Assembly (NCBI GenBank): GCA_029061605.1
Contig: JAIDRT010000003.1
Coordinates: 1-32,805, forward strand
Origin: Clostridia bacterium
GTDB lineage: Bacteria; Bacillota; Clostridia; Christensenellales; UBA3700
Length of the DNA: 32,805 nt
Reading direction: 5' to 3'
How positions within the stretch are numbered: position 1 is the stretch's first letter; every line of letters starts with the position of its first letter. Positions 1 to 7,494 of this stretch are shown here, piece after piece. The translations under genes and the position numbers were made by a program. The notes beneath the pieces are model-generated. The model made no database searches. It saw only the letters and a program-made list of their open reading frames with translations, and was not told where the DNA came from.

Positions 1-60
1 CAGTATTACAATAAGATTATAACATAAGTTATTAAATCTGTCAATAATGATTATTGATTA

Positions 61-552
61 TTAAAAGGTAATGTTGATTACGCCTTTTTGTATCAACAAC
101 TCTTCTAGTTTTTCGGCGGCGTTTTCATAGATAAAATTTGCATTGTCAACATATAGAGGATATCTGTCAAGTTGGATATCTATTGAGTCGGCATTATCTA
201 TTTGGACTTTTAACTTGTCGGGAATGTTTTCTTCGTCGCAAGTTACTCCCAAATATAAAGATATCGATTTGCCACAAGTCTCAAAGGTAAAATGAAGCGA
301 AACGTATCTAAAGTCGTCGCTCCATTCAAAGTTGATTGGATCATCATTGAAAATATTGCTTACTTCCATTCTCTTCTTAAGGGTAGAAACAAACAGTGAG
401 CACGCTTGGCTCCTTGCTGCGTCTTCGGCAAACCAATCTTTTGCCGTAATAGTCTTTTTGTATATCTTTTTGTCCATAATGTAGCGCAATACTTGTAGTT
501 GGTCAAAAGTAAAGGCTTTTTTATTAGTTGATTTCTTTTTAAACAATCCCAT
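61..552 (-). CDS. Hypothetical protein, 163 aa
   Basis: I do not recognise this protein. It is a soluble, mixed-charge protein with no membrane span, beginning MGLFKKKS and rich in acidic residues in its second half. The ATG at 552 is chosen because a consensus promoter lies just upstream (TTGACA 592-597, 17-bp spacer, TATAAT 569-574) and an AAAGAGG ribosome site sits at 559-565. An upstream in-frame TTG at 612 would lie ahead of that promoter and is rejected. It is divergent from the methyltransferase-like gene starting at 656. It ends in TAA at 61-63, and nothing recognisable lies between it and the window edge. The function is unknown; that it is a real gene is well supported by the start signals. 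Confidence 0.7.
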   Translation of the reverse strand: MGLFKKKSTNKKAFTFDQLQVLRYIMDKKIYKKTITAKDWFAEDAARSQACSLFVSTLKKRMEVSNIFNDDPINFEWSDDFRYVSLHFTFETCGKSISLYLGVTCDEENIPDKLKVQIDNADSIDIQLDRYPLYVDNANFIYENAAEKLEELLIQKGVINITF

Positions 553-568
553 TTGGTGCCTCTTTAAG

Positions 569-597
569 ATTATATCAAAAGCGCTTTCGATTGTCAA
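569..597 (-). promoter_or_regulatory. Promoter of the 61-552 gene
   Basis: Read on the minus strand, TTGACA (592-597) and TATAAT (569-574) are both perfect consensus hexamers, separated by 17 bp. The predicted start is near 562, so the 5' leader is only about 10 nt long. Confidence 0.75.
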
Positions 598-640
598 TTT
601 GTCAATTTGCAAATAACGCTTTATGATTTTTTGTTATTTA

Positions 641-649
641 TGTTATAAT
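641..649 (+). promoter_or_regulatory. Extended -10 promoter, leaderless start
   Basis: TGTTATAAT is an extended -10 element with no good -35. The +1 expected from a hexamer ending at 649 is 656, exactly the A of the ATG used by the next gene. Confidence 0.6.
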
Positions 650-655
650 ACAAAT

Positions 656-1492
656 ATGGATTGGCAAAAACTAAACGACGAGATATTATATAAGGTAAGC
701 AGATATCTTAATTTTGCAGAGCGCGCTATTGATGCTGCGCAAGTGGACGAAGTTGAGTCCTGTGGAGTCAGTAGGCACAGGGCGGTAGAACTATTGCTTG
801 CCAATTATCTTGATTTGGACGATTTGGCTCAAAGATATTATTTGCCGTATATGCTCAAATGTCTTGACAAGAGAGAGTATCAGAGCAACGAGTATTATTC
901 AAATATATCTTTTGATTATGCGTCAAATGGGGAGTGGGAACTTAAGAAAGATTTTTATGCGCCGTATGAAATATTCGTGCAAGACGATTTTGTGTATGAA
1001 CTTCAAAAAGTATTGCCGCAACTTGGATATTTTGAAGAAGAATTCCAATATCCTGCGGTATATCAGGACGGAAGACTTTGGATGAGCGTAACTCCCAACG
1101 AGATAAACACTATGAAAGAGCCTATATCAAGAGCGCGCGGCAAGACGCTAACATTTGGATTAGGTCTTGGGTATTTTGCATATATGTGCGCAATAAAAGG
1201 TAATGTGACGAGCGTCACTATAGTGGAAAAGGATAGGAGAGTCATTCAACTTTTTGAGCAAAATATCTTGCCTCAGTTTGGTTGTAAAGATAAGATACGC
1301 ATTATCTGCGAAGACGCTTTTAACTATCTAGATAAAATGCGCGACGACGAATACGATTACGTATTTGTCGACATTTACCACGATGCTGGAGACGGCGTAG
1401 AAACTTATAAAAAGTTTAAGCAAAGACAAGGTAAATTTAGCAATACTCAAATTGATTTTTGGATAGAAAAAACCATTAAGTATTATATTTGA
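656..1492 (+). CDS. SAM-dependent methyltransferase-like / spermidine-synthase-fold protein
   Basis: The C-terminal half carries a Rossmann S-adenosylmethionine fold. It has a glycine-rich motif I (TFGLGLGYFAY), an acidic residue after the second strand (TIVEKDRR), an EDAFNYL motif and the motif IV strand YDYVFVDIYHD, in the order seen in spermidine-synthase-like methyltransferases. The N-terminal ~120 residues (MDWQKLNDEILYKV onward) are not recognised. The product is 278 aa from ATG 656. An in-frame ATG at 623 lacks a ribosome site and lies upstream of the -10 element, so it is rejected. No Shine-Dalgarno precedes 656 and the predicted transcript begins at the start codon, so translation is probably leaderless. 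The gene converges with the histidine kinase, with 5 bp between the stop codons. The substrate is unknown. Confidence 0.65.
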   Translation: MDWQKLNDEILYKVSRYLNFAERAIDAAQVDEVESCGVSRHRAVELLLANYLDLDDLAQRYYLPYMLKCLDKREYQSNEYYSNISFDYASNGEWELKKDFYAPYEIFVQDDFVYELQKVLPQLGYFEEEFQYPAVYQDGRLWMSVTPNEINTMKEPISRARGKTLTFGLGLGYFAYMCAIKGNVTSVTIVEKDRRVIQLFEQNILPQFGCKDKIRIICEDAFNYLDKMRDDEYDYVFVDIYHDAGDGVETYKKFKQRQGKFSNTQIDFWIEKTIKYYI

Positions 1493-1497
1493 CTTAT

Positions 1498-2739
1498 TTA
1501 ATAATTGTTTTTAGGAAGGAAATTTAAGGCGCTCAGCGGCAATTCGACTGTAAAGCGAGTATATTCTCCCAATTGACTTTCGCATTTAATTCTGCCTTTT
1601 AGAGAATCCACGATAGATTTTGCAATGCTCAATCCAAGTCCAAATGAATTGCCGGTATCTTTATGAGAAGAGTCGACTTTATAAAATCTGTCAAAAATAT
1701 GGTCGATTTTTTCTTGCGGTATGCCTTCGCCAGTATTTGTCAGAGTTATTACTGCATAACGTCTCGTCTTTTGCAATTGCAACGACATTTTTCCGTTTTG
1801 CGGCGTATACTTGACTGCGTTGTCAAGCAATATCCCCACGATTTTTTCTATCTCGGCGACGCTTGCCGAAACTTTGATATTTTCGTCGGCGGTGTAGTCG
1901 AGCGTAATTGATTTTTCATAACATATTGCTTCAAATGACAAAGTCATACCTTCGACTATGTCGTTGATTACCAAGTCTTCACGCTGGGTATTGATCTTGT
2001 TGGATTCATACTTCGTCAATTCCAGCATATCCAATATCAAAGATTGCATTCTTCCCAATTGATAGCCTGCCGAGTCAATCCATTTTTGGTTGTCTTCGAC
2101 GGTAGAGGATGGATCGCTTTGAATGAGTTCTAAATTTGTTCTGACGACTGTCAGCGGAGTTTTGAGTTCGTGCGAGGCATTGGCTATTAATTCTTGTTGA
2201 CGCAAGAATGACTGTTTGACCGGCTCGATAGCGTGCTTTGCAAAATAATAATAAAACAAAAATATTATAAGCATACCGACGATACAGATACAAGTCAACG
2301 TAATGCTCATAATTTGCAGATAGTTGTAGGATTTTGTATAATCTATTATAGTGTATTTTGTTGCATCTTTACCGCTTTCTTTAACAGCGGTAGAGATGTA
2401 CATATATCTTCTTTTGCTTTCGGTATTAAATGAGCCGCTTTCGGCTTTTTTGTCAGTCACTTTTTTGACGACGGCTTGAATTTCTTCGCGCGTAAAATAG
2501 TCAGGAGAGTAATACGTCGTAGGCTCGTGATTGTCTACTTCAACGACGTAGATAAAATTATCGCTTTGGAAATAAGGACCTGCGGCGGCTTTTAAAAGAT
2601 CGTTTTCAACGTCTGTCAAAGTCTGAACTCTTGATACGAGAAATACTAGCAAGCAGGCAAGTATTATAAACGCCCATCCTATAGCCAATGGGACGTAAAA
2701 GAATTTTCGTTGAAGTTTTTTAAATACTTTGTCGTTCAT
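1498..2739 (-). CDS. Two-component sensor histidine kinase (membrane-bound)
   Basis: This is a sensor kinase that would autophosphorylate and pass phosphate to the response regulator encoded just upstream. There are two membrane spans (about residues 17-36 and 143-167) flanking an extracytoplasmic sensor region of about 100 residues. A dimerisation/phosphoacceptor helix follows with NASHELKTPLTVV (His190), then an ATP-binding domain with an N box (DNAVKYTP), G1 (TNTGEGIP), F box (FDRFYKVD) and G2 (FGLGLSIAKSIV). At 413 aa it is normal for the class. The start is the ATG at 2739, which shares its A with the regulator's TGA stop, so translation is probably coupled; a TTG one codon upstream is possible. 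The signal sensed cannot be told from the sequence. Confidence 0.9.
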   Translation of the reverse strand: MNDKVFKKLQRKFFYVPLAIGWAFIILACLLVFLVSRVQTLTDVENDLLKAAAGPYFQSDNFIYVVEVDNHEPTTYYSPDYFTREEIQAVVKKVTDKKAESGSFNTESKRRYMYISTAVKESGKDATKYTIIDYTKSYNYLQIMSITLTCICIVGMLIIFLFYYYFAKHAIEPVKQSFLRQQELIANASHELKTPLTVVRTNLELIQSDPSSTVEDNQKWIDSAGYQLGRMQSLILDMLELTKYESNKINTQREDLVINDIVEGMTLSFEAICYEKSITLDYTADENIKVSASVAEIEKIVGILLDNAVKYTPQNGKMSLQLQKTRRYAVITLTNTGEGIPQEKIDHIFDRFYKVDSSHKDTGNSFGLGLSIAKSIVDSLKGRIKCESQLGEYTRFTVELPLSALNFLPKNNY

Positions 2740-3422
2740 CAATTTTTTGCGGCAAGTTGATAGCCTACGCCCCTTATTGAATTGATAGTAAAGGCAGCGT
2801 TGACATAGTTAAGTTTCTTTCTTAAGAAAGATATAAATACTTCCAAAGAGTTGGATTCAAAGTCGTTGTCAAATCCCCACACCTTGTTGATGAGAGGCTC
2901 TTTTTCAGCGACGTGACGAGGTCTTTCAAAAAAATATCTCATAATATCAAATTCTTTTTGCGAGAGTTTGACGCTCTTATTCTCGTTTTTGTTTATCAGT
3001 TGAAGCGTGGAGAGGCTCAAAGATATGTTTTCATAAGTAATGAGATTGTCGGGCGTAGCGTCTGTCTTTCTTCTCAAAAGCGCTCTGATACGCGCGAGCA
3101 ATTCGGCAGTGGAGAAGGGCTTTGGCAAATAATCGTCGGCTCCCAGATCCAGTCCCTTGACTTTGTTGTATTCTTGAGAGAGCGCCGTGAGCATAATTAC
3201 AGGCGTTGTAATTCGCTTTTCGCGTATTTGGCTCAAAACTTCAAAGCCGCTCTTCTTGGGCATCATTACGTCAAGTATTATCAAATCGAAAATATTAGAC
3301 AAGGCAAGTTGAAGTCCTGCTTCGCCGTCATTTGCCATTTGAACTTCGTATTTTTCCTTTTGCAAAACCGTACTCAACGCCTCGCAAAGGCTCAATGAAT
3401 CTTCTACCAACAATATACGCAT
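2739..3422 (-). CDS. OmpR/PhoB-family response regulator
   Basis: This DNA-binding regulator is the partner of the adjacent kinase. The receiver domain (1-120) has the acidic pair E7/D8, phosphoacceptor D51 in LIILDVMMPKKSG, and K101 in YLPKPFS, all intact. A winged-helix effector domain of the OmpR type fills residues ~130-225 (LSQKEFDIMRYFFERP, LEVFISFLRKKL, IRGVGYQL). The ATG at 3422 is preceded by a strong AGGAGG site. Transcription is from a promoter at 3465-3493. The 227-aa length is typical. Gene order regulator-kinase with a 1-nt overlap indicates a two-gene operon. Confidence 0.95.
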   Translation of the reverse strand: MRILLVEDSLSLCEALSTVLQKEKYEVQMANDGEAGLQLALSNIFDLIILDVMMPKKSGFEVLSQIREKRITTPVIMLTALSQEYNKVKGLDLGADDYLPKPFSTAELLARIRALLRRKTDATPDNLITYENISLSLSTLQLINKNENKSVKLSQKEFDIMRYFFERPRHVAEKEPLINKVWGFDNDFESNSLEVFISFLRKKLNYVNAAFTINSIRGVGYQLAAKN

Positions 3423-3464
3423 AATTTCCTCCTATCCTATGCCAACCCAAAACCGAGTAATTTT

Positions 3465-3493
3465 ATTATATATTAATATATTAGAATTTTCAA
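3465..3493 (-). promoter_or_regulatory. Promoter of the response regulator/kinase operon
   Basis: On the minus strand TTGAAA (3488-3493) and TATAAT (3465-3470) are spaced by 17 bp, giving a leader of about 35 nt before the AGGAGG site. Confidence 0.65.
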
Positions 3494-3517
3494 TAGTTTT
3501 AATGAAAACTATACAAA

Positions 3518-3546
3518 AAAACGGAAGTTGTTGACACTTCCGTTTT
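3518..3546 (-). terminator. Intrinsic terminator after the ApgM-fusion gene
   Basis: A perfect 11-bp stem (3518-3528 with 3536-3546) closes a 7-nt loop. On the minus strand it is followed by a run of U. It begins about 20 nt past the stop codon of the 3568-6873 gene. Confidence 0.85.
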
Positions 3547-3567
3547 AAGATGTTTATTTATTGACGT

Positions 3568-6500
3568 TTAAGCGGCGTTTCCCATTGAAGCAGAGCCAGT
3601 GCCAGACGTAAAACCGCTGTTGTTGACGTTGCCACTGTTGATAGTGCTGTCGCCAGCGAAGTCAGGTGATTGGGTGAGAGTTGCTTGACATTGCGACGTG
3701 TCGGAATCTGTGTAATATCCGTGTCCGATCGCAGTGATTATGATGCGGTATCCGCCATTTGCTGCGATATTGCTGTCATATTCGATGCCGTACAGTTCTT
3801 TCAAATCGTCAAAATTGATGCTGTATCCCACTCTTCCGTCCGTAAGAATAGACGTTCTGCCTATTTCAATCTTTTGACCGTCATTGATTTGAAGTTCTAC
3901 GAGATATTCGTATCCGTTTTGCACTCCTTGCCAACTTGCGTGGATTGCTGCGGATTTGAGTTCTTCACTGCCGTCGTCTTCGCTGATCGTTGCAGTAATG
4001 GTATCTTCTTCTACAGCGGTGAGTTTGTCAGTCGTTGAGTGCGCAATCATTGAGATAGGCGAGTCTTTAATATTTGGATTTCCATTATTGATTGCCTTTA
4101 CTCTCACTGAGTGGTCACCCACTTTGTTGACGTATTGTGTGATTTCTGCCGTAATCTTATTGCCGTCCTCGTTGAGAGTGAGATTAGAGATCTCTTGGTT
4201 GTCGATAAAGATCTTGTATGCGTCTGCGTCTGCAACTTTGAGGAACTCAAAATACGTCTTGGTCGTATCGTCTTCTTTCGTAGTATACACTTTAAGTCCG
4301 GTAGGCATATTCAGCGTGATTATATAGTCATACTGCACAGATATAGAATCGCCGTTGACATACATAGTCGTTGAGCCTATTTCCTCAAAATTGAGGTCGT
4401 CGGAGTAGTCGCCCAAAGGAGTAACGGTTATCGTATAACTCTTTCCGGGAGTAGATACGTATTGAGTGATATCGTATTCAGGATCATCGATCGTGTTCTT
4501 TTCCCAAAGCGGCAAAGTTACGTCATTTTCAGCATTGCCGTCGCTTATTACGAATTGGTAAGCCTTTGCATATTTGACTTTTGCAACTTTGCAGTATATT
4601 CTGTTTTCTCTTTCTTCAATAATGATATCTATAGGTTTAGCCAACTTCTCAACATAGATCACGTTTTCGCAACCCGTCATATTGTGGGTAGAATTCAAGT
4701 CTCTGAAGATTATCAAATTCTTTACGTTTTGATAAGTGGGGCAGGTGTGTCCCTCTTGCATTATGACTTGCTTACCGCCTATGACGGTATTTGATATATT
4801 GCCCGCAATCGTGGCTGTTGAATTGCTGTCAAGTTGCAACGTAGCAACCGTGCTATCGCTCTTAACTGTCAAGTTGCTGTTTTCCAAAGAAATCGTATTT
4901 GCTATTTTTACTCCGCTTTCAACGATAGTGTTGGGGCAGTTGAGTACGTTGATTTGACTTGTAGACTTAGCGTCTATTACGTTGCCGGCAAATACTACTT
5001 TGCTTGCGCTTATTTGAGCGTCGATTATATTGGTTTCGCCGCCTTCAAAGTTGTAAATAGTGAAAGACTTTGCCGTTGCTCTCAAAGTTTCGCAAGATAC
5101 GTTTGCCAAAAGGACAATGTCCATATCGGGAGCGTTTATCTCTATTGTGCCTGCTTTGAGATTGGATTTTTTGTGGGTGACAAATTCCTTTCCTTTTCTC
5201 GTGCCTATATACATTGTGCCTGATTTTGTTGAGGTGATCGTAAGTGTGTCGGACACGCTCAAAGTGTGTTTGTTGAGGTCAACGCTGTATATATTGTTGT
5301 CGTCAAAGGTCAAGTTGTCGCAGGAAATGTTGTTGTCAAGCACGTAGAAGTATTTGTCAAGGCCGCCTTGTTTGCTTGCAACGAAGTCGTCTGCGTTCTT
5401 GACGAAAATTCTTGGAGCGTGGAAGAATACTATAGGCAGTATTATTGCCAGCAGTACGCCCACGAGGCATACGCTTGCCACAATTGCTATGATACCTTTT
5501 TTGCTCAACTTTTTCTTTTGTCCAGCAGGTTTGTCTTGCTTTTCTTTTTTATCTTCTTTCTTTTTATTCTCTTTTTTGTCAGAGGATTCGTCTTTGTCGC
5601 TTGCTTTTGCGCTTTCCTCAGCGTCAGCGTCTTCGGTTGATTGTGAAGGAATTTCTCCGTGTAAGAATTCTTCCATAAGTTCTTCGCCTGTGGAGAAGAA
5701 AAGACCTGCATCCTTTGCGTTTGCTTCGCTATATGGGGTATCTGTTGCGAGGCTTTGTTCTTCGCCTGCCTTGTGAGCGTAGATTATAAACGGCACAGGA
5801 TCGCTCGTATGCGTCTTAAGCGAGAGCGGAGTAGGATGGTCGGGGGCTATGAGTATCTTATAGTCCTCGTTCATAAGATCAAGTTGATCCTTGACGTACT
5901 TGACTACTATGCTGTCAATAAGTTCAATAGATTTGACCTTGTTGTCAACGTCGCCTTGATGTCCGCACTCGTCTGGGGCTTCCATATGGATGTATACGTA
6001 ATCGTATCCTTCCTTGAGCGCGTCTATAGCCGCTTCTGCTTTTCCCTTGAAGTTGGTTTTGTAAGTGCCGGTCGCGCCCTCAACGTTGATGACTTTCATT
6101 TGAGCGCCAGTACCAATACCTTTTATCAAGTCGACGGCAGATATGACTGCGCCTTTGATGCCGTATTTTTCTTCAAATGGCGTAAGTTGCGGGCGTGTGC
6201 CTTCTCCCCAAAGCCAAATGCTGTTGGCAGGTTTAAGTCCTCTCTCAATACGCTTTTTATTTACAGGGTGGTCTTTGAGCAGATTGTATGAATCTGTCAT
6301 TATGTCCAAAAAGATATCTCCGTACTCGCCCTTTGGAAGATATTGCGTAATTTTTTTGTCAGAAATATCGTGCGGCGGAGTAAAGTCCGTGCCTGTCTCG
6401 GCATTGTGCGCAACGAGACAGTGACGATAACTTACGCCAGTATAAAAATCAATATATTCGTCTCCAAGATTTTGCTGGAGATATTCAATGAGTTGTCTTG

Positions 6501-6873
6501 CTTCTTCCGTGGATATCTCGCCGGCGGAGTAATCAAGCATAGTCTTGTCAGCATAGTTCTCTTCGTCAGAGAGCGTGACAAGATTGCATCTGATAGCAAC
6601 GTCGCTGTCCTTGAGGTCAATGCCTATAGAGAGAGCCTCGAGTGGAGAACGTCCAGTATAATACTTATCGGGAGCGTAGCCCATCATAGAGAGGTTTGCC
6701 ACGTCGCTGCCCGGTTTCATACCGTCGGGTACAGTCTTGACGAGACCCAATTTGCCTCTTTTACACAAGTCGTCGATATTAGGCTTGTCTGCTACTTCAA
6801 GAGGTGTGCGACCTCCAAGTTCATTTGAAGGGTAATCGGCCCAGCCGTCGCCCAAAATTACCACATACTTCAT
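3568..6873 (-). CDS. ApgM-type phosphoglycerate mutase / proposed homoserine kinase fused to a membrane span and ectodomain
   Basis: Residues 1-405 form a complete alkaline-phosphatase-superfamily enzyme of the ApgM type: GDGWAD with metal ligand D9, catalytic S56 in KPGSDVANLS, EAPDECGHQGD (299-308) and APDHPTP (343-349). This subfamily includes cofactor-independent phosphoglycerate mutases and closely related proteins proposed to be homoserine kinases (TIGR02535 type); which reaction applies cannot be settled here. Residues 406-458 are a Lys/Glu/Asp-rich linker, then a hydrophobic span at 460-484 with positive charges before it, so the catalytic part should be cytoplasmic. Residues 485-1101 are probably extracellular: a beta-strand-rich stretch with repeated Asn/Ser/Thr-rich strands, then several fibronectin-like units, ending in a Gly/Ser/Asn-rich tail. 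A usual ApgM is about 400 aa. The frame is open throughout, with no sign of a frameshift. It has its own promoter and terminator. Confidence 0.85.
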   Translation of the reverse strand: MKYVVILGDGWADYPSNELGGRTPLEVADKPNIDDLCKRGKLGLVKTVPDGMKPGSDVANLSMMGYAPDKYYTGRSPLEALSIGIDLKDSDVAIRCNLVTLSDEENYADKTMLDYSAGEISTEEARQLIEYLQQNLGDEYIDFYTGVSYRHCLVAHNAETGTDFTPPHDISDKKITQYLPKGEYGDIFLDIMTDSYNLLKDHPVNKKRIERGLKPANSIWLWGEGTRPQLTPFEEKYGIKGAVISAVDLIKGIGTGAQMKVINVEGATGTYKTNFKGKAEAAIDALKEGYDYVYIHMEAPDECGHQGDVDNKVKSIELIDSIVVKYVKDQLDLMNEDYKILIAPDHPTPLSLKTHTSDPVPFIIYAHKAGEEQSLATDTPYSEANAKDAGLFFSTGEELMEEFLHGEIPSQSTEDADAEESAKASDKDESSDKKENKKKEDKKEKQDKPAGQKKKLSKKGIIAIVASVCLVGVLLAIILPIVFFHAPRIFVKNADDFVASKQGGLDKYFYVLDNNISCDNLTFDDNNIYSVDLNKHTLSVSDTLTITSTKSGTMYIGTRKGKEFVTHKKSNLKAGTIEINAPDMDIVLLANVSCETLRATAKSFTIYNFEGGETNIIDAQISASKVVFAGNVIDAKSTSQINVLNCPNTIVESGVKIANTISLENSNLTVKSDSTVATLQLDSNSTATIAGNISNTVIGGKQVIMQEGHTCPTYQNVKNLIIFRDLNSTHNMTGCENVIYVEKLAKPIDIIIEERENRIYCKVAKVKYAKAYQFVISDGNAENDVTLPLWEKNTIDDPEYDITQYVSTPGKSYTITVTPLGDYSDDLNFEEIGSTTMYVNGDSISVQYDYIITLNMPTGLKVYTTKEDDTTKTYFEFLKVADADAYKIFIDNQEISNLTLNEDGNKITAEITQYVNKVGDHSVRVKAINNGNPNIKDSPISMIAHSTTDKLTAVEEDTITATISEDDGSEELKSAAIHASWQGVQNGYEYLVELQINDGQKIEIGRTSILTDGRVGYSINFDDLKELYGIEYDSNIAANGGYRIIITAIGHGYYTDSDTSQCQATLTQSPDFAGDSTINSGNVNNSGFTSGTGSASMGNAA

Positions 6874-6926
6874 ATTATCACCTATATTAGAATGCGTAAT
6901 CTATGCGCATAATTTATTCACAGTTT

Positions 6927-6955
6927 ATTATATATTATATATTATCCATTGTCAA
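6927..6955 (-). promoter_or_regulatory. Promoter of the ApgM-fusion gene
   Basis: On the minus strand TTGACA (6950-6955) and TATAAT (6927-6932) are perfect hexamers 17 bp apart. The leader is about 45 nt and carries an AGGTGAT ribosome site before ATG 6873. Confidence 0.8.
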
Positions 6956-7172
6956 CAAAATTATGATTATGTTTAAGTTAAGTAACCAAGCGCATATATA
7001 TTGCGCTACTTTTATTATATTATTGAATTGACGATTGTTTTGTCACTATAAAGGCTTTACGTATTCATTAAAAATGATAAAGACATCTTCACCGCGCTCG
7101 AGGTGGTGGGCGCGTGTCACAACCTAAATATACGCAATAACTTTTTAGATGTCATCTCGACTTTATTTTTCT

Positions 7173-7255
7173 GTCATTTCGACCGCAACGCAGTGGAGTG
7201 GAGAAATCTCAACAGTATAAAACGGATTAGATTTCTCAACTACGCTCGAAATGAC
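7173..7255. repeat. Inverted pair of interspersed repeats (hairpin unit)
   Basis: One repeat copy (7173-7215, GTCATTTCGACC...GTGGAGAAATCTCAACAG) is followed by an inverted copy (about 7229-7255, GATTTCTCAACTACGCTCGA then AATGAC). The ends pair as GTCATTTCGA with TCGAAATGAC and GAGAAATCT with AGATTTCTC, so the unit can fold into one long interrupted hairpin. Related copies occur at 7321-7350, 7429-7460, 11420-11449, 14591-14633 and 29591-29670. It is non-coding and resembles REP/MITE-like extragenic elements. Confidence 0.75.
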
Positions 7256-7262
7256 GAATAAG

Positions 7263-7311
7263 ACACCTCACCACCGCCAATGGCGGAGCCTCCCCTCAAG
7301 GGGAAGCCTGG
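7263..7311. repeat. GC-rich hairpin repeat
   Basis: This short GC-rich block has two nested dyads, CCGCC/GGCGG (7274-7286) and GCCTCCCC TCAA GGGGAAGC (about 7288-7307). It contrasts sharply with the AT-rich surroundings and belongs to the same intergenic repeat cluster. Confidence 0.55.
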
Positions 7312-7318
7312 AATACGG

Positions 7319-7460
7319 ATTAGACCTCTCGACTACGCTCGAGGTGACAGAAATATAAATACGTCATTGACGCTCGCTACGTCCTCGCGCCTGCTTGCTC
7401 GCTATGCCGTCGCTTCGCTCCTTACGACTGTAGCGTAGCGGAATGGAGAAATCTCAATAG
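7319..7460. repeat. Further interspersed-repeat copies
   Basis: An inverted-orientation copy at 7321-7350 (ACCTCTCGACTACGCTCGAGGTGACAG) and a partial forward copy at 7429-7460 (TAGCGTAGCGGAATGGAGAA then ATCTCAATAG) flank a GC-rich, CGCTCGCT-type stretch at 7363-7428. No open reading frame of interest crosses them. Confidence 0.6.
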
Positions 7461-7463
7461 ATA

Positions 7464-7491
7464 AAGACGGCTCCTTGATTGGAGCCGTCTT
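7464..7491 (-). terminator. Intrinsic terminator of purF
   Basis: A perfect 11-bp stem AAGACGGCTCC/GGAGCCGTCTT encloses a 6-nt loop and lies 3 nt past the purF TAA stop codon. The U run after it on the minus strand is short. Confidence 0.8.
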
Positions 7492-7494
7492 GTA

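Larger units (their letters stand above)
6956..7463. other. Gene-free intergenic region with clustered repeats
   Basis: No credible gene lies here. It holds a short hairpin (AGCGCA/TGCGCT around a TATATAT loop near 6988-7008), an AT-rich part up to about 7080, and then a dense cluster of short GC-richer repeats from about 7080 to 7460 (listed separately). The repeats sit between the promoter of the ApgM fusion and the terminator of purF, so they disrupt no gene. Confidence 0.7.

Noticed and set aside
1063..1245. Minus-strand reading frames inside the methyltransferase-like gene
   Set aside because: They are shadow frames of a gene with clear protein motifs and have no ribosome site.
2739..2742. 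TTG start for the histidine kinase
   Set aside because: The ATG one codon later overlaps the regulator stop codon in the usual TGATG arrangement and is the better start.
7080..7460. Possible CRISPR array or prophage attachment site
   Set aside because: The repeats are of unequal length, occur in both orientations and recur elsewhere in the window; there are no regular spacers or cas genes.
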